Below, piece after piece: positions 26,632 through 34,861 of a stretch of DNA of 64,000 nucleotides. A model generated the notes under the pieces. That model searched no databases, had not been told where the DNA came from, and saw only the letters and a program-made list of their open reading frames with translations. A program made the translations under genes and the position numbers. The stretch covers positions 2,480,001 through 2,544,000 of the forward strand of contig NZ_CP120836.1 of the NCBI RefSeq assembly GCF_049200465.1, written 5' to 3'. Numbering within the stretch: position 1 is the first letter of the stretch; the number at the start of each line of letters is the position of its first letter. The stretch comes from Leptothermofonsia sp049200465. Its GTDB lineage: Bacteria > Cyanobacteriota > Cyanobacteriia > Leptolyngbyales > Leptolyngbyaceae.

Positions 26632-27888
26632 TCACTTAACTTCAGTCACGCGCCAGCTGAGCTTCAAATTGATCCAGAAATTCCATAGAGTGACTGCGGC
26701 GATCGCCAGAAAATTCGCCAGATACGCATTGAGATGCAGCCCATTAAATAAAAGGTTCAGCAACAGCACCTTCAAAATTAGACCCATCAAACAGATGATG
26801 TTGAATTTCATCAGTCGCTTGATTCGCCTGCGCCATCCCCGTTGTTTTGCAGCGAGATCCTTAAATGTCCAGCGGTCGTTCCAGATGAAGTTGTTGATAA
26901 TGGCAAGTTCTGCTGCCAGAATGGCACTCCGGGTCAGCCCCAGCCCCAGCCGATCATAAAGCAGGTACAATATGCCCATGTCTACCACTAAACCACTGGC
27001 ACCAACCACCCCAAACCGGAGGAAGCGCCCAATGGGAAAACGGAGCCGTTGACGCAGCCGCCCAATCCGACCAGAAGAGAGCCGCAACCGCAATAGATGA
27101 TGCAGGTAATCAGTGTAGTGCTTCCAGGTGACTTTGCTTTCCCCTGCTTCCCGTTCCTGAAAAACATAGCCAACCTCAGCAATCTGGTCAATGTTGCCCC
27201 GCCCCAGCACTTCAATCAAAATCTTGTAGCCCAGGGGATTCAGCAGGCACCCGGCGATCGCGCTACGCCGCACCATGAAATAGCCACTCATGGGGTCCGA
27301 AACCCGGCTCACCACTCTGGGCAACATAATCAGCCCCAGCAACTGGGCACCACGGGACAGAAAGCGCCGCACTGCACTCCAATCACTGACCCCGCCTCCT
27401 TCAACGTGTCGGCTGGCAACTGCCAGGTCGGCTCCCCGCTCAATTTCCTCCAACAGTTTGAGGAGAATCTCAGGTGGATGTTGCAAGTCTCCATCAATAA
27501 CACCCAGAATTTCACCTCTAGCTGCCTGCCAACCCCGAATTACAGCCGTAGAAAGTCCCCGTTCGTGCTGGCGGCGCATCACCCGCAGTCTGGGATGCTG
27601 AGATGTCAGATTCTGTGCCAGTTCCCAGGTTTTGTCCGGGCTGTCATCATCTACAACGATTAACTCATAGTCCCCAGGAATTGTCTGATCCAGGAGATGA
27701 CTTAAGAGGCTGACAATTTTTTCAATGTTGCCGCCCTCGTTATAGGTTGGGACGATAAGGGAAAGTCGCACCGGGGCAACCAGACTGGAACCTTCGCTGG
27801 TTAAACCTGCGACTCCTTGAGGAAGTCTGGAAACCTGAAGTGGCCCCGATGGAACAGGTAGGATGCTTGCGTGTTGCGTTATGTGCAT
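26632..27888 (-). CDS. glycosyltransferase 2 (DPM1-like) with C-terminal GtrA domain
   Basis: The N-terminal half is a GT-A transferase like dolichol-phosphate mannose synthase: LSLIVPTYNEGGNIEKIV, ELIVVDDDSPDKTWELA and GVIDGDLQHPPE are visible in the first 150 residues. The C-terminal 130 residues form a four-helix GtrA-like membrane domain beginning FLRFGVVGASGLVVDMGIL. Such fusions are thought to make and move a polyprenyl-phosphate sugar for surface glycans. The ATG at 27888 is preferred over a TTG at 27945. Its upstream DNA is duplicated upstream of another glycosyltransferase at 34.4 kb. The GT87-like gene follows on the same strand after 83 bp and could use the lipid-linked sugar. Confidence 0.92.
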   Translation of the reverse strand: MHITQHASILPVPSGPLQVSRLPQGVAGLTSEGSSLVAPVRLSLIVPTYNEGGNIEKIVSLLSHLLDQTIPGDYELIVVDDDSPDKTWELAQNLTSQHPRLRVMRRQHERGLSTAVIRGWQAARGEILGVIDGDLQHPPEILLKLLEEIERGADLAVASRHVEGGGVSDWSAVRRFLSRGAQLLGLIMLPRVVSRVSDPMSGYFMVRRSAIAGCLLNPLGYKILIEVLGRGNIDQIAEVGYVFQEREAGESKVTWKHYTDYLHHLLRLRLSSGRIGRLRQRLRFPIGRFLRFGVVGASGLVVDMGILYLLYDRLGLGLTRSAILAAELAIINNFIWNDRWTFKDLAAKQRGWRRRIKRLMKFNIICLMGLILKVLLLNLLFNGLHLNAYLANFLAIAAVTLWNFWINLKLSWRVTEVK

Positions 27889-27945
27889 GGAATGACTCTT
27901 AAGGGACACGGATTTAGTCTCTCCTGGGAATTTGGTAATAGGCAA

Positions 27946-28040
27946 AGCTTGTTACCAAAACAAAATCAATATTCCAGGGGCTTTGTAAAGAGTAATATTA
28001 AGCTACTCTTTCACCAGCAAGCCGGAAGAACTCTATTAAC
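27946..28040. repeat. Upstream segment duplicated at 34401-34495
   Basis: TTACCAAAACAAAATCAATA followed by TTCCAG (27954-27979) matches TTACCAAACCAAAATCAATT plus TTCCAG at 34412-34437. GCTACTCTTTCACCAGCAAG (about 28011-28030) matches the second copy with one change. Both copies lie upstream of glycosyltransferase genes in the same orientation. Confidence 0.7.
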
Positions 28041-28166
28041 TAAGTAAGCAAAGATGCGGTTGTCCTGAAATGGACAATGAGTTTCTTTGATTGAAATTAG
28101 TTATATTCCTACTTGTTATAAAGATAGGGTTAGTAAATTTTGTCCAAGTTAAAAATCATTGGATTG

Positions 28167-29069
28167 TCATGATGACTCCTTACTATTCACTAGGTCCAGA
28201 TATATGTGCTCCAAACGAACAGATTGGCGCGAGATAGAATCAATCGGAATGCCGTCGAAGTAAGCAAGAATTTGTTTTAGATTGAGGGACTGGGGCAGCC
28301 AGAAGGCGAGATCGTTGCCATAGTGACGATGGGTGAAGCCAAGTTCTTGGGCGCGGGCGATCGCTCTGTCCTCCTCTGAAGTTTGGACCAAAATAATTTC
28401 TTGAGCAGGGATGAGTCGGCGAAGCTCTGCCAGGGTGCCTTCTGCCAGGAGGCGTCCCTGCTTGAGGATACCGATACGATCGCACAAACGCTCTGCTTCT
28501 TCTAACAGGTGAGTGGTTAGTAGAACCGTAATGCCCTGCTGTTGCTGTTGTTTGATTAAATCCCACAGTTCGTAGCGGGCTTCGAGGTCAAGGCCAGTAG
28601 TGGGTTCGTCCAGAATGAGAAGCTTAGGTTGATGGATGAGGGCGATCGCTAAATTCAACCGTCGTTGCATTCCGCCACTCAATGCCTCCGCCGGACGTTT
28701 TGCTACAGCAGTCAACCCCACCGCTTCCAAGCAAAACTCTACTCGCTGCCGCTTTCGAAGACTGTTCAACCCATAGAGGCTGGCAAAGAAGTTGAGGTTT
28801 TCTGCACAGGTGAGTGTCCGGTATAGCAGGTTTTCCTGGGGAGCAACGCCAATGATGCGTTTGGTCTGCTCAGAGATAGGCTGACCATTAATTTCAACCA
28901 TTCCGCTATCGGCCCGCAATAGGTTGCAGAGAATGTTGATAGTAGTTGTTTTGCCAGAACCGTTGGGTCCAAGCAAGCCATAGATTTCACCAGGAGCGAT
29001 CGCCAAACTCAGTTCTTGCAGAACTGGTTGATTGCCGTAGGTCTTTCTGAGCCGCTCAATCTTTAACAC
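28167..29069 (-). CDS. ABC transporter ATP-binding protein (CcmA/DrrA-like)
   Basis: This is a single ABC ATPase domain of 300 aa. Walker A is GLLGPNGSGKTTTINIL near residue 35, the signature is ALSGGMQRRLNLA, Walker B is KLLILDEPTTGLD, and the H-loop is LLTTHLLEEAE. The C-terminal 80 residues are the tail common to drug/lipid or Nod-factor exporters of the DrrA class. No permease is adjacent on either side, so the partner must be elsewhere or lost. Two palindromic elements (29101-29324) lie directly upstream, perhaps separating it from an ancestral operon. Confidence 0.9.
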   Translation of the reverse strand: MLKIERLRKTYGNQPVLQELSLAIAPGEIYGLLGPNGSGKTTTINILCNLLRADSGMVEINGQPISEQTKRIIGVAPQENLLYRTLTCAENLNFFASLYGLNSLRKRQRVEFCLEAVGLTAVAKRPAEALSGGMQRRLNLAIALIHQPKLLILDEPTTGLDLEARYELWDLIKQQQQQGITVLLTTHLLEEAERLCDRIGILKQGRLLAEGTLAELRRLIPAQEIILVQTSEEDRAIARAQELGFTHRHYGNDLAFWLPQSLNLKQILAYFDGIPIDSISRQSVRLEHIYLDLVNSKESS

Positions 29070-29100
29070 AACCAGGCTCCACTCAAGAATAATGAACAGT

Positions 29101-29215
29101 TATAGCGATAGTCATTGTGGTTAGGACGGGGTGCAGGGGTTCCACCCCTGGCTGGGGGCAAAGCCCCCACTCCCTCTTTAATTCCAATGTCCTGAAGCAC
29201 CTGCGTAGAGCTATA
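29101..29215. repeat. R1 palindromic element, copy 2 (115 bp)
   Basis: It starts TATAGCGATAGTCATTGTGG and ends CTGCGTAGAGCTATA. It is the same length as the other R1 copies and abuts an R3 element at 29216, so one element appears to have inserted at the end of the other. Confidence 0.88.
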
Positions 29216-29324
29216 TAACTAGCCAGGTGCAATTAAGGATGATTTTAAGGGTGGAAAGGGTGCCCCTTTACCTGGAGGTGCGGCCCCCACTTTCCCCCTT
29301 AAATTAGTTATGGTTACCTACTTA
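29216..29324. repeat. R3 palindromic element
   Basis: It runs from TAACTAGCCAGGTGCAATTA to GGTTACCTACTTA, close to the ends of the copy at 53372 (TAAGTAGCCAGGCGCAATT). Its central hairpin has diverged. Confidence 0.65.
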
Positions 29325-29362
29325 TAAATCGACCTTATAAGTTAACAATGACTTATCATTCC

Positions 29363-30643
29363 TCATCTTTGAGCCAGCTTTGGAGCCCGACCCAGAAGCC
29401 CCGTCATTAAACGCAGGGCCGTGGCTCTGACCGGGTGAACTGCCTGCATTGCCAGCAGCCCCAAACGGCGCAGAATGACCAGCGGCACCAGTTGATTCGA
29501 AAACAGGCGGTTGAGGAGATCGGTAAAGCCTAGAATCGTCAAATTCTCCAGTTTGCGCCAGCGCTCATACTGTTTCAGTACGGCTAGGTTACCGATATCC
29601 TTCCCTTGCTGGTGAGCTGTTTGCAGAATTTCTGCCAGGGCAGCGGCATCTCGAATCCCCAGATTCACCCCTTGTCCACCCACAGGATGGCAACAGTGGG
29701 CAGCATCGCCAATCAAAGCCAGACGGGGTTGAACGTAACGAGTACTGTGCATCAACTGAACCGGAAACAGGAAGCGATCGCCCACCAGCGATAGCTCACC
29801 CATCTGATCTCCATATCGCTGCTTCAGCTTGGCCAGAAACTGATTATCATCCAAGGCCAGGATGGCTTCTGCTTTAGACTGGGGAGCTGTCCAAACGATG
29901 CGGCAGAGATTGTCAGGTAGGGGCAGAATGGCAAACGGACCATCGGGTTGAAATCGCTCATAGGCGATGTTCTGGTGAGACCTTTCGGGTCGGATGAAGG
30001 CAACCACACAGGACTGCCAGTACTGCCAACCCTGGGTACGAATGCCCGCCTGTTGTCGAATGAGAGATCGCACCCCATCCGCTGCCACCAATAAGCGAGA
30101 ACGAATTTGCCGACTTTCCCCGGCCTGGGTTAGCCATAGCTCCACCACATCCGCCTGGTACTCAATCCCTGTTAGCTCCGCCGGACAGAGATAGGTCACA
30201 TTAGGGCATCGGTGCAGAAACCCCTGTAACGCCTCCAGTAACACCCGGTGTTCCGCCACATAACCCAGCACCTCCCGATTCAAGTCATGCCGCAGAAATT
30301 TCACCACTCTAGGATAAGTTCCATCAGAGAGATGAATTTGCTCAATCGGGTTCACTTCAGGGCACATCTTCGCCCAAACACCGATGTCCTGAAAGATCTG
30401 ACTTGACAGCAAGTTGATGTGATACGCTTGACCTCTAGCAACGGCTACCGATTCTGGCCTCGCTTCCACCAGCGCCACCTGCAAACCGGAGTCCTTGAGC
30501 GCACAGGCAAGGGTTATTCCGACCAATCCCCCACCCACAATCACCAAATCGTAGTCAACCTGTTTCTGCTGACCAGAAACCGATTGTTCAAAGTTGGTTG
30601 GAATCTGAGAAATCGAAGGAACGACAAGCTGCTCCAGCGTCAT
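29363..30643 (-). CDS. FAD-dependent hydroxylase, UbiH/Coq6 family
   Basis: This is an aromatic-ring hydroxylase of the UbiH/VisC group with an N-terminal FAD-binding Rossmann motif DYDLVIVGGGLVGITLACAL and the second FAD motif LALIGDAAHCCHPVGGQGVN. The length of 426 aa is typical. In cyanobacteria, which lack ubiquinone, such enzymes are candidates for plastoquinone-pathway or other prenylquinone hydroxylation; the substrate cannot be told from the sequence. The ATG at 30643 is 16 bp after the DUF4186 stop, which suggests a short operon. Confidence 0.9.
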   Translation of the reverse strand: MTLEQLVVPSISQIPTNFEQSVSGQQKQVDYDLVIVGGGLVGITLACALKDSGLQVALVEARPESVAVARGQAYHINLLSSQIFQDIGVWAKMCPEVNPIEQIHLSDGTYPRVVKFLRHDLNREVLGYVAEHRVLLEALQGFLHRCPNVTYLCPAELTGIEYQADVVELWLTQAGESRQIRSRLLVAADGVRSLIRQQAGIRTQGWQYWQSCVVAFIRPERSHQNIAYERFQPDGPFAILPLPDNLCRIVWTAPQSKAEAILALDDNQFLAKLKQRYGDQMGELSLVGDRFLFPVQLMHSTRYVQPRLALIGDAAHCCHPVGGQGVNLGIRDAAALAEILQTAHQQGKDIGNLAVLKQYERWRKLENLTILGFTDLLNRLFSNQLVPLVILRRLGLLAMQAVHPVRATALRLMTGLLGRAPKLAQR

Positions 30644-30658
30644 CTTAAAGAGAATTCG

Positions 30659-31054
30659 TTAAAGTTCGTTACATCCATTGTTGCGCGATCGCTGAAGGGT
30701 ATCAAGGGCTTCCTTCTCCAACCAGCGCTCGATTACAGATACGATGTACCGCTTCTCTTCCTCATTCAGAGGATTTCCTTTGGGGATGCCATGCCACTTC
30801 TCCAGGCAACTTCGGCAGCAGGTGCCTGTGGCATGTTGAGCCACAAAGACGGGATGGTTGCGGTAGGGAGTTTGCTTACCATCATTAGCTGGTAAGGCAG
30901 GTGCGAGGCGCTTTTCAACAAAATCGGTAGCGTGTTGAATAATGATATCCATCCCCTTGCGGTGAAGATAGCTGCGCTCTGGTTCCCGTAGGTGGAAACT
31001 GCTCCGAAATGAGGATTCAGCAAGTTTGGCGAACAGTTCTTCCAGGTCGCGCAT
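30659..31054 (-). CDS. DUF4186 family protein
   Basis: The 131-aa protein matches DUF4186: SSFRSSFHLREPERSYLHRK, then LAPALPANDGKQTPYRNHPV, QHATGTCCRSCLEKWHGIPK and a closing EEEKRYIVSVIERWL. The conserved Cys and His residues suggest metal binding, but the function of the family is not known to me. The ATG at 31054 precedes RDLEELFAKLAESSF. It is followed closely by the FAD hydroxylase. Upstream is the gene interrupted by an R1 element. Confidence 0.88.
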   Translation of the reverse strand: MRDLEELFAKLAESSFRSSFHLREPERSYLHRKGMDIIIQHATDFVEKRLAPALPANDGKQTPYRNHPVFVAQHATGTCCRSCLEKWHGIPKGNPLNEEEKRYIVSVIERWLEKEALDTLQRSRNNGCNEL

Positions 31055-31676
31055 GGTTAGAGCCCCGGATTTTCTGATGATTCTTGAACTGCTTCTTTTC
31101 TGGCAGTATAGCGGTAGTCATTATGGTTAGGACGGGGTGCAGGGGTGGAACCCCCGGCTGGGGGCAAAGCCCCCACTCCCTCTCTAATTCCAATGTTCTA
31201 ACGCACCCGCGTAGAGCTATAAAGGGTACGCTTGGCCTTACTCCAGGGTCAACATTGAAATCCAGGGTACCGCTTAATTTTGCCAGGTCAGTTTTACCGG
31301 ATTGGGGAGCTTCATCAAAGCGTCCTTGAATGTTGATGGGTTCCGGGCACGGGTTAACAGTTCCCTGAAGAGTAAGTTGCTGGTTATTCCAGCGGCCAGT
31401 CAGTAGGGGACGTCCCTCTACTTTTCCCGGCGAAGTATCACCGCTCAGGAGAGTCCCAGTCAGAAAAATGTCGGATTGTTGCACAATCAGGAGCAAGGAG
31501 TCGGATTTAAGGCACTCCGGCGGATTCTGCATCGAAACTTGATAGCGACCATCGATTCGGCGAGGGGCTTGCAGATTGGCTTCACCGTAAGCAGATGTCA
31601 AGTAAAAAAGGGTCGTAACTGAGGCGATCGCTAACCCATAGAATGCCAGTGATTTCGAGCTACAATGGCCGCTCAT
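31017..31676 (-). CDS. secreted hypothetical protein with repeat-derived C-terminus
   Basis: The protein has a signal-type N-terminus (SLAFYGLAIASVTTLFYLTS, about residues 8-27), then a beta-rich domain containing RIDGRYQVSMQNPPECLK, VQQSDIFLTGTLLSGD and INIQGRFDEAPQSGKT. I do not recognise a named domain. From about residue 152 the sequence (LRGCVRTLELEREWGLCPQP) is simply the translated R1 element at 31107-31221, so the native C-terminus has been replaced. Its ATG overlaps the stop of the decayed antiporter (ATGA), so the two were probably translationally coupled, and the protein may once have served that transporter. The gene may no longer be functional. Confidence 0.6.
   Translation of the reverse strand: MSGHCSSKSLAFYGLAIASVTTLFYLTSAYGEANLQAPRRIDGRYQVSMQNPPECLKSDSLLLIVQQSDIFLTGTLLSGDTSPGKVEGRPLLTGRWNNQQLTLQGTVNPCPEPINIQGRFDEAPQSGKTDLAKLSGTLDFNVDPGVRPSVPFIALRGCVRTLELEREWGLCPQPGVPPLHPVLTIMTTAILPEKKQFKNHQKIRGSNHARPGRTVRQTC
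31107..31221. repeat. R1 palindromic element, copy 3, inserted in the end of a gene
   Basis: It starts TATAGCGGTAGTCATTATGG and ends CGCGTAGAGCTATA, 115 bp in all. The coding frame of the secreted protein at 31676 runs into it, so the last part of that protein reads as translated repeat. Confidence 0.88.
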
Positions 31677-32812
31677 GCATTGACCTCCGGTTTTTGTGGC
31701 TCTGCGGCAACTTCCAGTTCACTGGCTTTGAGAACCGATGCCAGGTGGCTACTCATCTGGCTGTAACGGCGGGTAATCAGCAGCGATGACTGGCAGCGAA
31801 CAGCCAACTCATCAGTGTAATAATCCAGAGTTTGACGTTCTAATCCCCATTCGCGGCTGGCTCCTGCAATGGTCAGGTCTACCCTGCCAGACACTTCCAC
31901 ATCTGCCTCTATTGGATTTTCTGCTGTGACCTGGGGAATATGAATGCGTTTTCGTATCGGCGCAGGAAGCCGATTCAGCAATGTCCGGAGTTTGTAGATC
32001 AATTCGTTTGTCTGGTCTTCCTGGTTAACGCAGAGGATGGTAGAAGAGGGAGCAGTCTTGACTATTGACCAGCAACCTCAGGGCAATCTTCAGTCCCAGG
32101 TCATTGTAGGTATTGGGAATATAGGGAACCAGAATCCTTTCCAGCTTGCCGTGTTGGCAATCAATTCCTGCTTGTCAACCCCGCACAATCGAGCAGTGAC
32201 ATAGGTTCCACAAATTTGCCTGCGATCGCCATCAGCACTAACAGCCCACAAAGCAAATAGAGGATGAGGCTGTCGAGTAATTCAATCTGAGTCTGCAGTC
32301 CGCTGTAGGCAAAAAATAGGTAATAGAAAAGATGGTTCTTAGTAATGATTCATGCGAGTACCGGAAAAGCTGTAATTGACATCGCCACTCCTAAAAACAG
32401 GGCAAATGCCGTGAATGAAACATCCGCATTGAAAACCAACAGGTAGAGCAGCAAAGACAGCAGTGCCTCCAGGGAAAAAGGCACCAGAATACTGACGTGA
32501 GAAGTCAGCACGGCAATATCAAGCTAACTCTTGAGGTACTGGGGGTCTAGCTCCAGCCCGATCAGAAACACGAAAAATCAGCCCAATTTGGGACAAAATC
32601 CCCAGATACGGCACTGCATGAGCCGGAAACAAAGCCCTTCCCAGATTGGGTGCAACCAGCCTCAACAGCGATGGCCCCAGCATGATTCCAGCTACAATTT
32701 CGCCAATCACCAACGGCTGATGGATCTGGCGAAAAGCCAACCCAACCAGACGGGATAACCTGATGACAATCAGAATCTGAAGCAGGACTAGAACAACCGT
32801 GTCGAGATGCAT
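31673..32812 (-). pseudogene. Kef-type (CPA2) cation:proton antiporter pseudogene
   Basis: The N-terminal frame (start 32812) reads MHLDTVVLVLLQILIVIRLS and HQPLVIGEIVAGIMLGPSLL, an unmistakable Kef/CPA2 antiporter opening, but ends after 97 aa. Below it, in a second frame, LDIAVLTSHVSILVPFSLEA and VAMSITAFPVLA continue the membrane domain to an in-frame TGA. After that SGLQTQIELLDSLILYLLCG follows. The C-terminal soluble part is open from 32002 (IYKLRTLLNRLPAPIRKRIH). At least two frame changes, one stop and an apparent deletion are present. The last fragment overlaps the next gene's ATG by four bases. Confidence 0.82.
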
Positions 32813-33000
32813 GGTGGGAGAGAGGGGGAGAGAGAGGGTGGAGAAGTGGGAGGGTAATGGAGTGAGGGAGTGGGGGAATGATGGAGTAGGGGAGTGGGGG
32901 AGTAAAGAAACCTCATCCTATCCCCCATTCCCCCTATCACCCACACCTCACCTCTCTCTACCAACTAAACAACCAACAACTAACAATTAACAACTGAATC

Positions 33001-34218
33001 TCATTTCCCTTTCAGCGATCGCCCACGCCACGTCCAGCCCCAGCCGGTTTCAGTTTTGATGATGGAGCCAAGGGCGATCGCGGCCACTAAGATGCCTCCT
33101 AGGCTAGTTAGCCACCAATATCGCGGTGGAATGGCAGTTATCTCTTTGATGGTTTGCCGCAATTCATACTGAAGCACTATCGTGGCAAAAGCAACTCCAA
33201 CCGCCAGCCAGCCCAGCCAGTTCAACCCCATGAAGATGGCCTGGCCCAGGAGAAAAACTAAAACCAACCAGGGCAGGGCACAAAGCCAAACAACGATCCC
33301 AGCCGTGTATAAGGTGACTGGCAGATTGCGACGAGAGCCGAGATACCAGTTTTTTGTCCAGCCTTCCCAGACCGCTGCCCAGGAGGGGTACATTCGTACC
33401 GATGCCAGGTCGTGTCCTATTGCATACTTCAGCGCCAAGCCTTTCTGTTTGACTCGTCGCGCCAGTTCTACGTCTTCTACCACCTGGCGGGCAACTGCTC
33501 GATGCCCGCCCAATGTTTCGTAGGCACTCCGCCGAAACAGCATAAATTGACCATTGGCAAAAGCAACTTCGCTGGTAGGATCGCTTACCTCAGAAAAATC
33601 GAACCCTACTGCCAGCAGAGCCAGAATCAACGGTTGCACCAACCACTCTCCCAAACAACCACAGACTACCTGGGGACAGAGCGTCAGTAAATCAATAGCT
33701 TCAGTTTGCATGGTGTAGATCGCTGTTGCGATCGCCCCCGGCTTCAAACGCACATCTGCATCCAGGAATAACAGGAACTCTCCCCTGGCTTGCTGTGCTC
33801 CTTGAAAACAGGCCCAGTTTTTCCCTATCCAACCCTCATCCTGGGGGCGAGGCTGCCCCACCAGGATATTGAAGCGGGGATCGTTCAGGGTCGTTTGTAA
33901 CGTCTGAGCAATTTCCAGGGTGCGATCGCTGGACTGATCATCCACTACCCAAACGGTGATCGATTCCGTTGCCGCTTCCGTACTTTCCAGCACCGAGGTG
34001 ACACAACCCTCAATATTGTCTGCCTCGTTATAGGCAGGAATGATTACAGCAACCTTCGCTCCCCTGGCTTGAGCGTCTTGATCAGAGCTGAGAGGCTCCA
34101 AGGCCAGGCACTTACCCAGAATTTGAAGCCTGGGAGCCGACTTTGCAACCTGGTGCAATTTGGCTAGTTGAATACTGATTCCAATCAAAGCCAGGACTAA
34201 TGCAGCCAGAACAATCAC
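33001..34218 (-). CDS. glycosyltransferase family 2 membrane protein (HpnB/CruC-like)
   Basis: This is a GT-A glycosyltransferase with an N-terminal helix, and membrane helices in the last 120 residues. KVAVIIPAYNEADNIEGCVT, TVWVVDDQSSDRTLEIA, LLFLDADVRLKP and ARQVVEDVELARRVKQKG are the nucleotide and metal motifs. The open frame extends up to 34371, but those residues (LEREWGLRPQPGV) are translated R1 element. The native start is probably the GTG at 34218, with GGAGG just upstream; an ATG at 34299 inside the R1 end is the alternative. Related enzymes glycosylate carotenoids or hopanoid-type lipids, but the acceptor here is unknown. Confidence 0.85.
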   Translation of the reverse strand: MIVLAALVLALIGISIQLAKLHQVAKSAPRLQILGKCLALEPLSSDQDAQARGAKVAVIIPAYNEADNIEGCVTSVLESTEAATESITVWVVDDQSSDRTLEIAQTLQTTLNDPRFNILVGQPRPQDEGWIGKNWACFQGAQQARGEFLLFLDADVRLKPGAIATAIYTMQTEAIDLLTLCPQVVCGCLGEWLVQPLILALLAVGFDFSEVSDPTSEVAFANGQFMLFRRSAYETLGGHRAVARQVVEDVELARRVKQKGLALKYAIGHDLASVRMYPSWAAVWEGWTKNWYLGSRRNLPVTLYTAGIVVWLCALPWLVLVFLLGQAIFMGLNWLGWLAVGVAFATIVLQYELRQTIKEITAIPPRYWWLTSLGGILVAAIALGSIIKTETGWGWTWRGRSLKGK

Positions 34219-34284
34219 GATTTCACATGCCTCCAGTTCTTCTATAGCGCTCACAAATAATTGGCTCTCCTGATAGTTTGGTGA

Positions 34285-34399
34285 TATAGCGGTAGTCATT
34301 GTGGTTAGGACGAAGTGCAGGGGTGGAACCCCTGGCTGGGGGCGAAGCCCCCACTCCCTCTCTAATTCCAATGTCCTAATGCACCCGCGTAGAGCTATA
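34285..34399. repeat. R1 palindromic element, copy 4, at the 5' end of the glycosyltransferase
   Basis: It starts TATAGCGGTAGTCATTGTGG and ends CGCGTAGAGCTATA, 115 bp. On the minus strand it supplies potential start codons (34371, 34299) and an artificial N-terminus to the glycosyltransferase. A partial R4 end (TATAGCGCTCACAAATAATT, 34241-34260) is present on the other side. Confidence 0.88.
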
Positions 34400-34400
34400 A

Positions 34401-34495
34401 GTGATGCTTATTACCAAACCAAAATCAATTTTCCAGAGATTTTATCGGGATAACGAAGTGGCTTATGCTACTCTTTCACCGGCAAGCCAGGAGAA
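34401..34495. repeat. Second copy of the duplicated glycosyltransferase upstream segment
   Basis: TTACCAAACCAAAATCAATT (34412-34431) and GCTACTCTTTCACCGGCAAG (about 34466-34485) match the segment at 27946-28040. It lies upstream of the glycosyltransferase at 33001-34218 in the same relative orientation as the first copy. Confidence 0.7.
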
Positions 34496-34583
34496 CCAAA
34501 TAGTTTATGAACAAAGGGGGAAAAGCCTCTATACAGGGGGAGAACCCCTGCACCCTGTTCAAACTTCAAGCAGGATCGCTATA
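34490..34583. repeat. R4 palindromic element, copy 1
   Basis: The right half ends TTCAAACTTCAAGCAGGATC-GCTATA, matching the copy at 34751-34829. The left part (ATAGTTTATGAACAAAGGGG) is diverged and lacks the terminal TATAGC. Confidence 0.65.
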
Positions 34584-34717
34584 ACAGCAATGACTTCCTT
34601 CTTATAACGCGCGGCAATACCAGATAATTAGGATAAAATTTAGTTAAGACTTGTTGCCTTCCAAAAGATTCTTTGCATTGAGGTATAGCTTCTTTAGAAA
34701 GATTTAGATTTCGTGTT

Positions 34718-34723
34718 TATAAT
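34718..34723 (+). promoter_or_regulatory. Possible -10 element upstream of rpaA
   Basis: A perfect TATAAT lies about 140 bp upstream of rpaA. A clear -35 hexamer is not seen at the right distance. If used, the leader RNA would contain the R4 hairpin element at 34751-34829. Confidence 0.3.
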
Positions 34724-34750
34724 TTGTACAGAAAACTTCTGAATGGTTAC

Positions 34751-34829
34751 TATAGCGTTCACAAATAGCTTGTGAACAAGGGGAGTGGAAACCCTGCACC
34801 CCGTTCAAATTTCAAGCAGGATCGCTATA
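34751..34829. repeat. R4 palindromic element, copy 2, directly upstream of rpaA
   Basis: The 79-bp element starts TATAGCGTTCACAAATAGCT and ends AGCAGGATCGCTATA. A GGGGAGTGG/AACCCTGCACCCC middle gives it partial dyad symmetry. It ends 32 bp before the rpaA start, between any promoter and the ribosome binding site. Confidence 0.75.
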
Positions 34830-34861
34830 ATGACCAGCCGCTGTAAAAGTTATCCCTTTGA

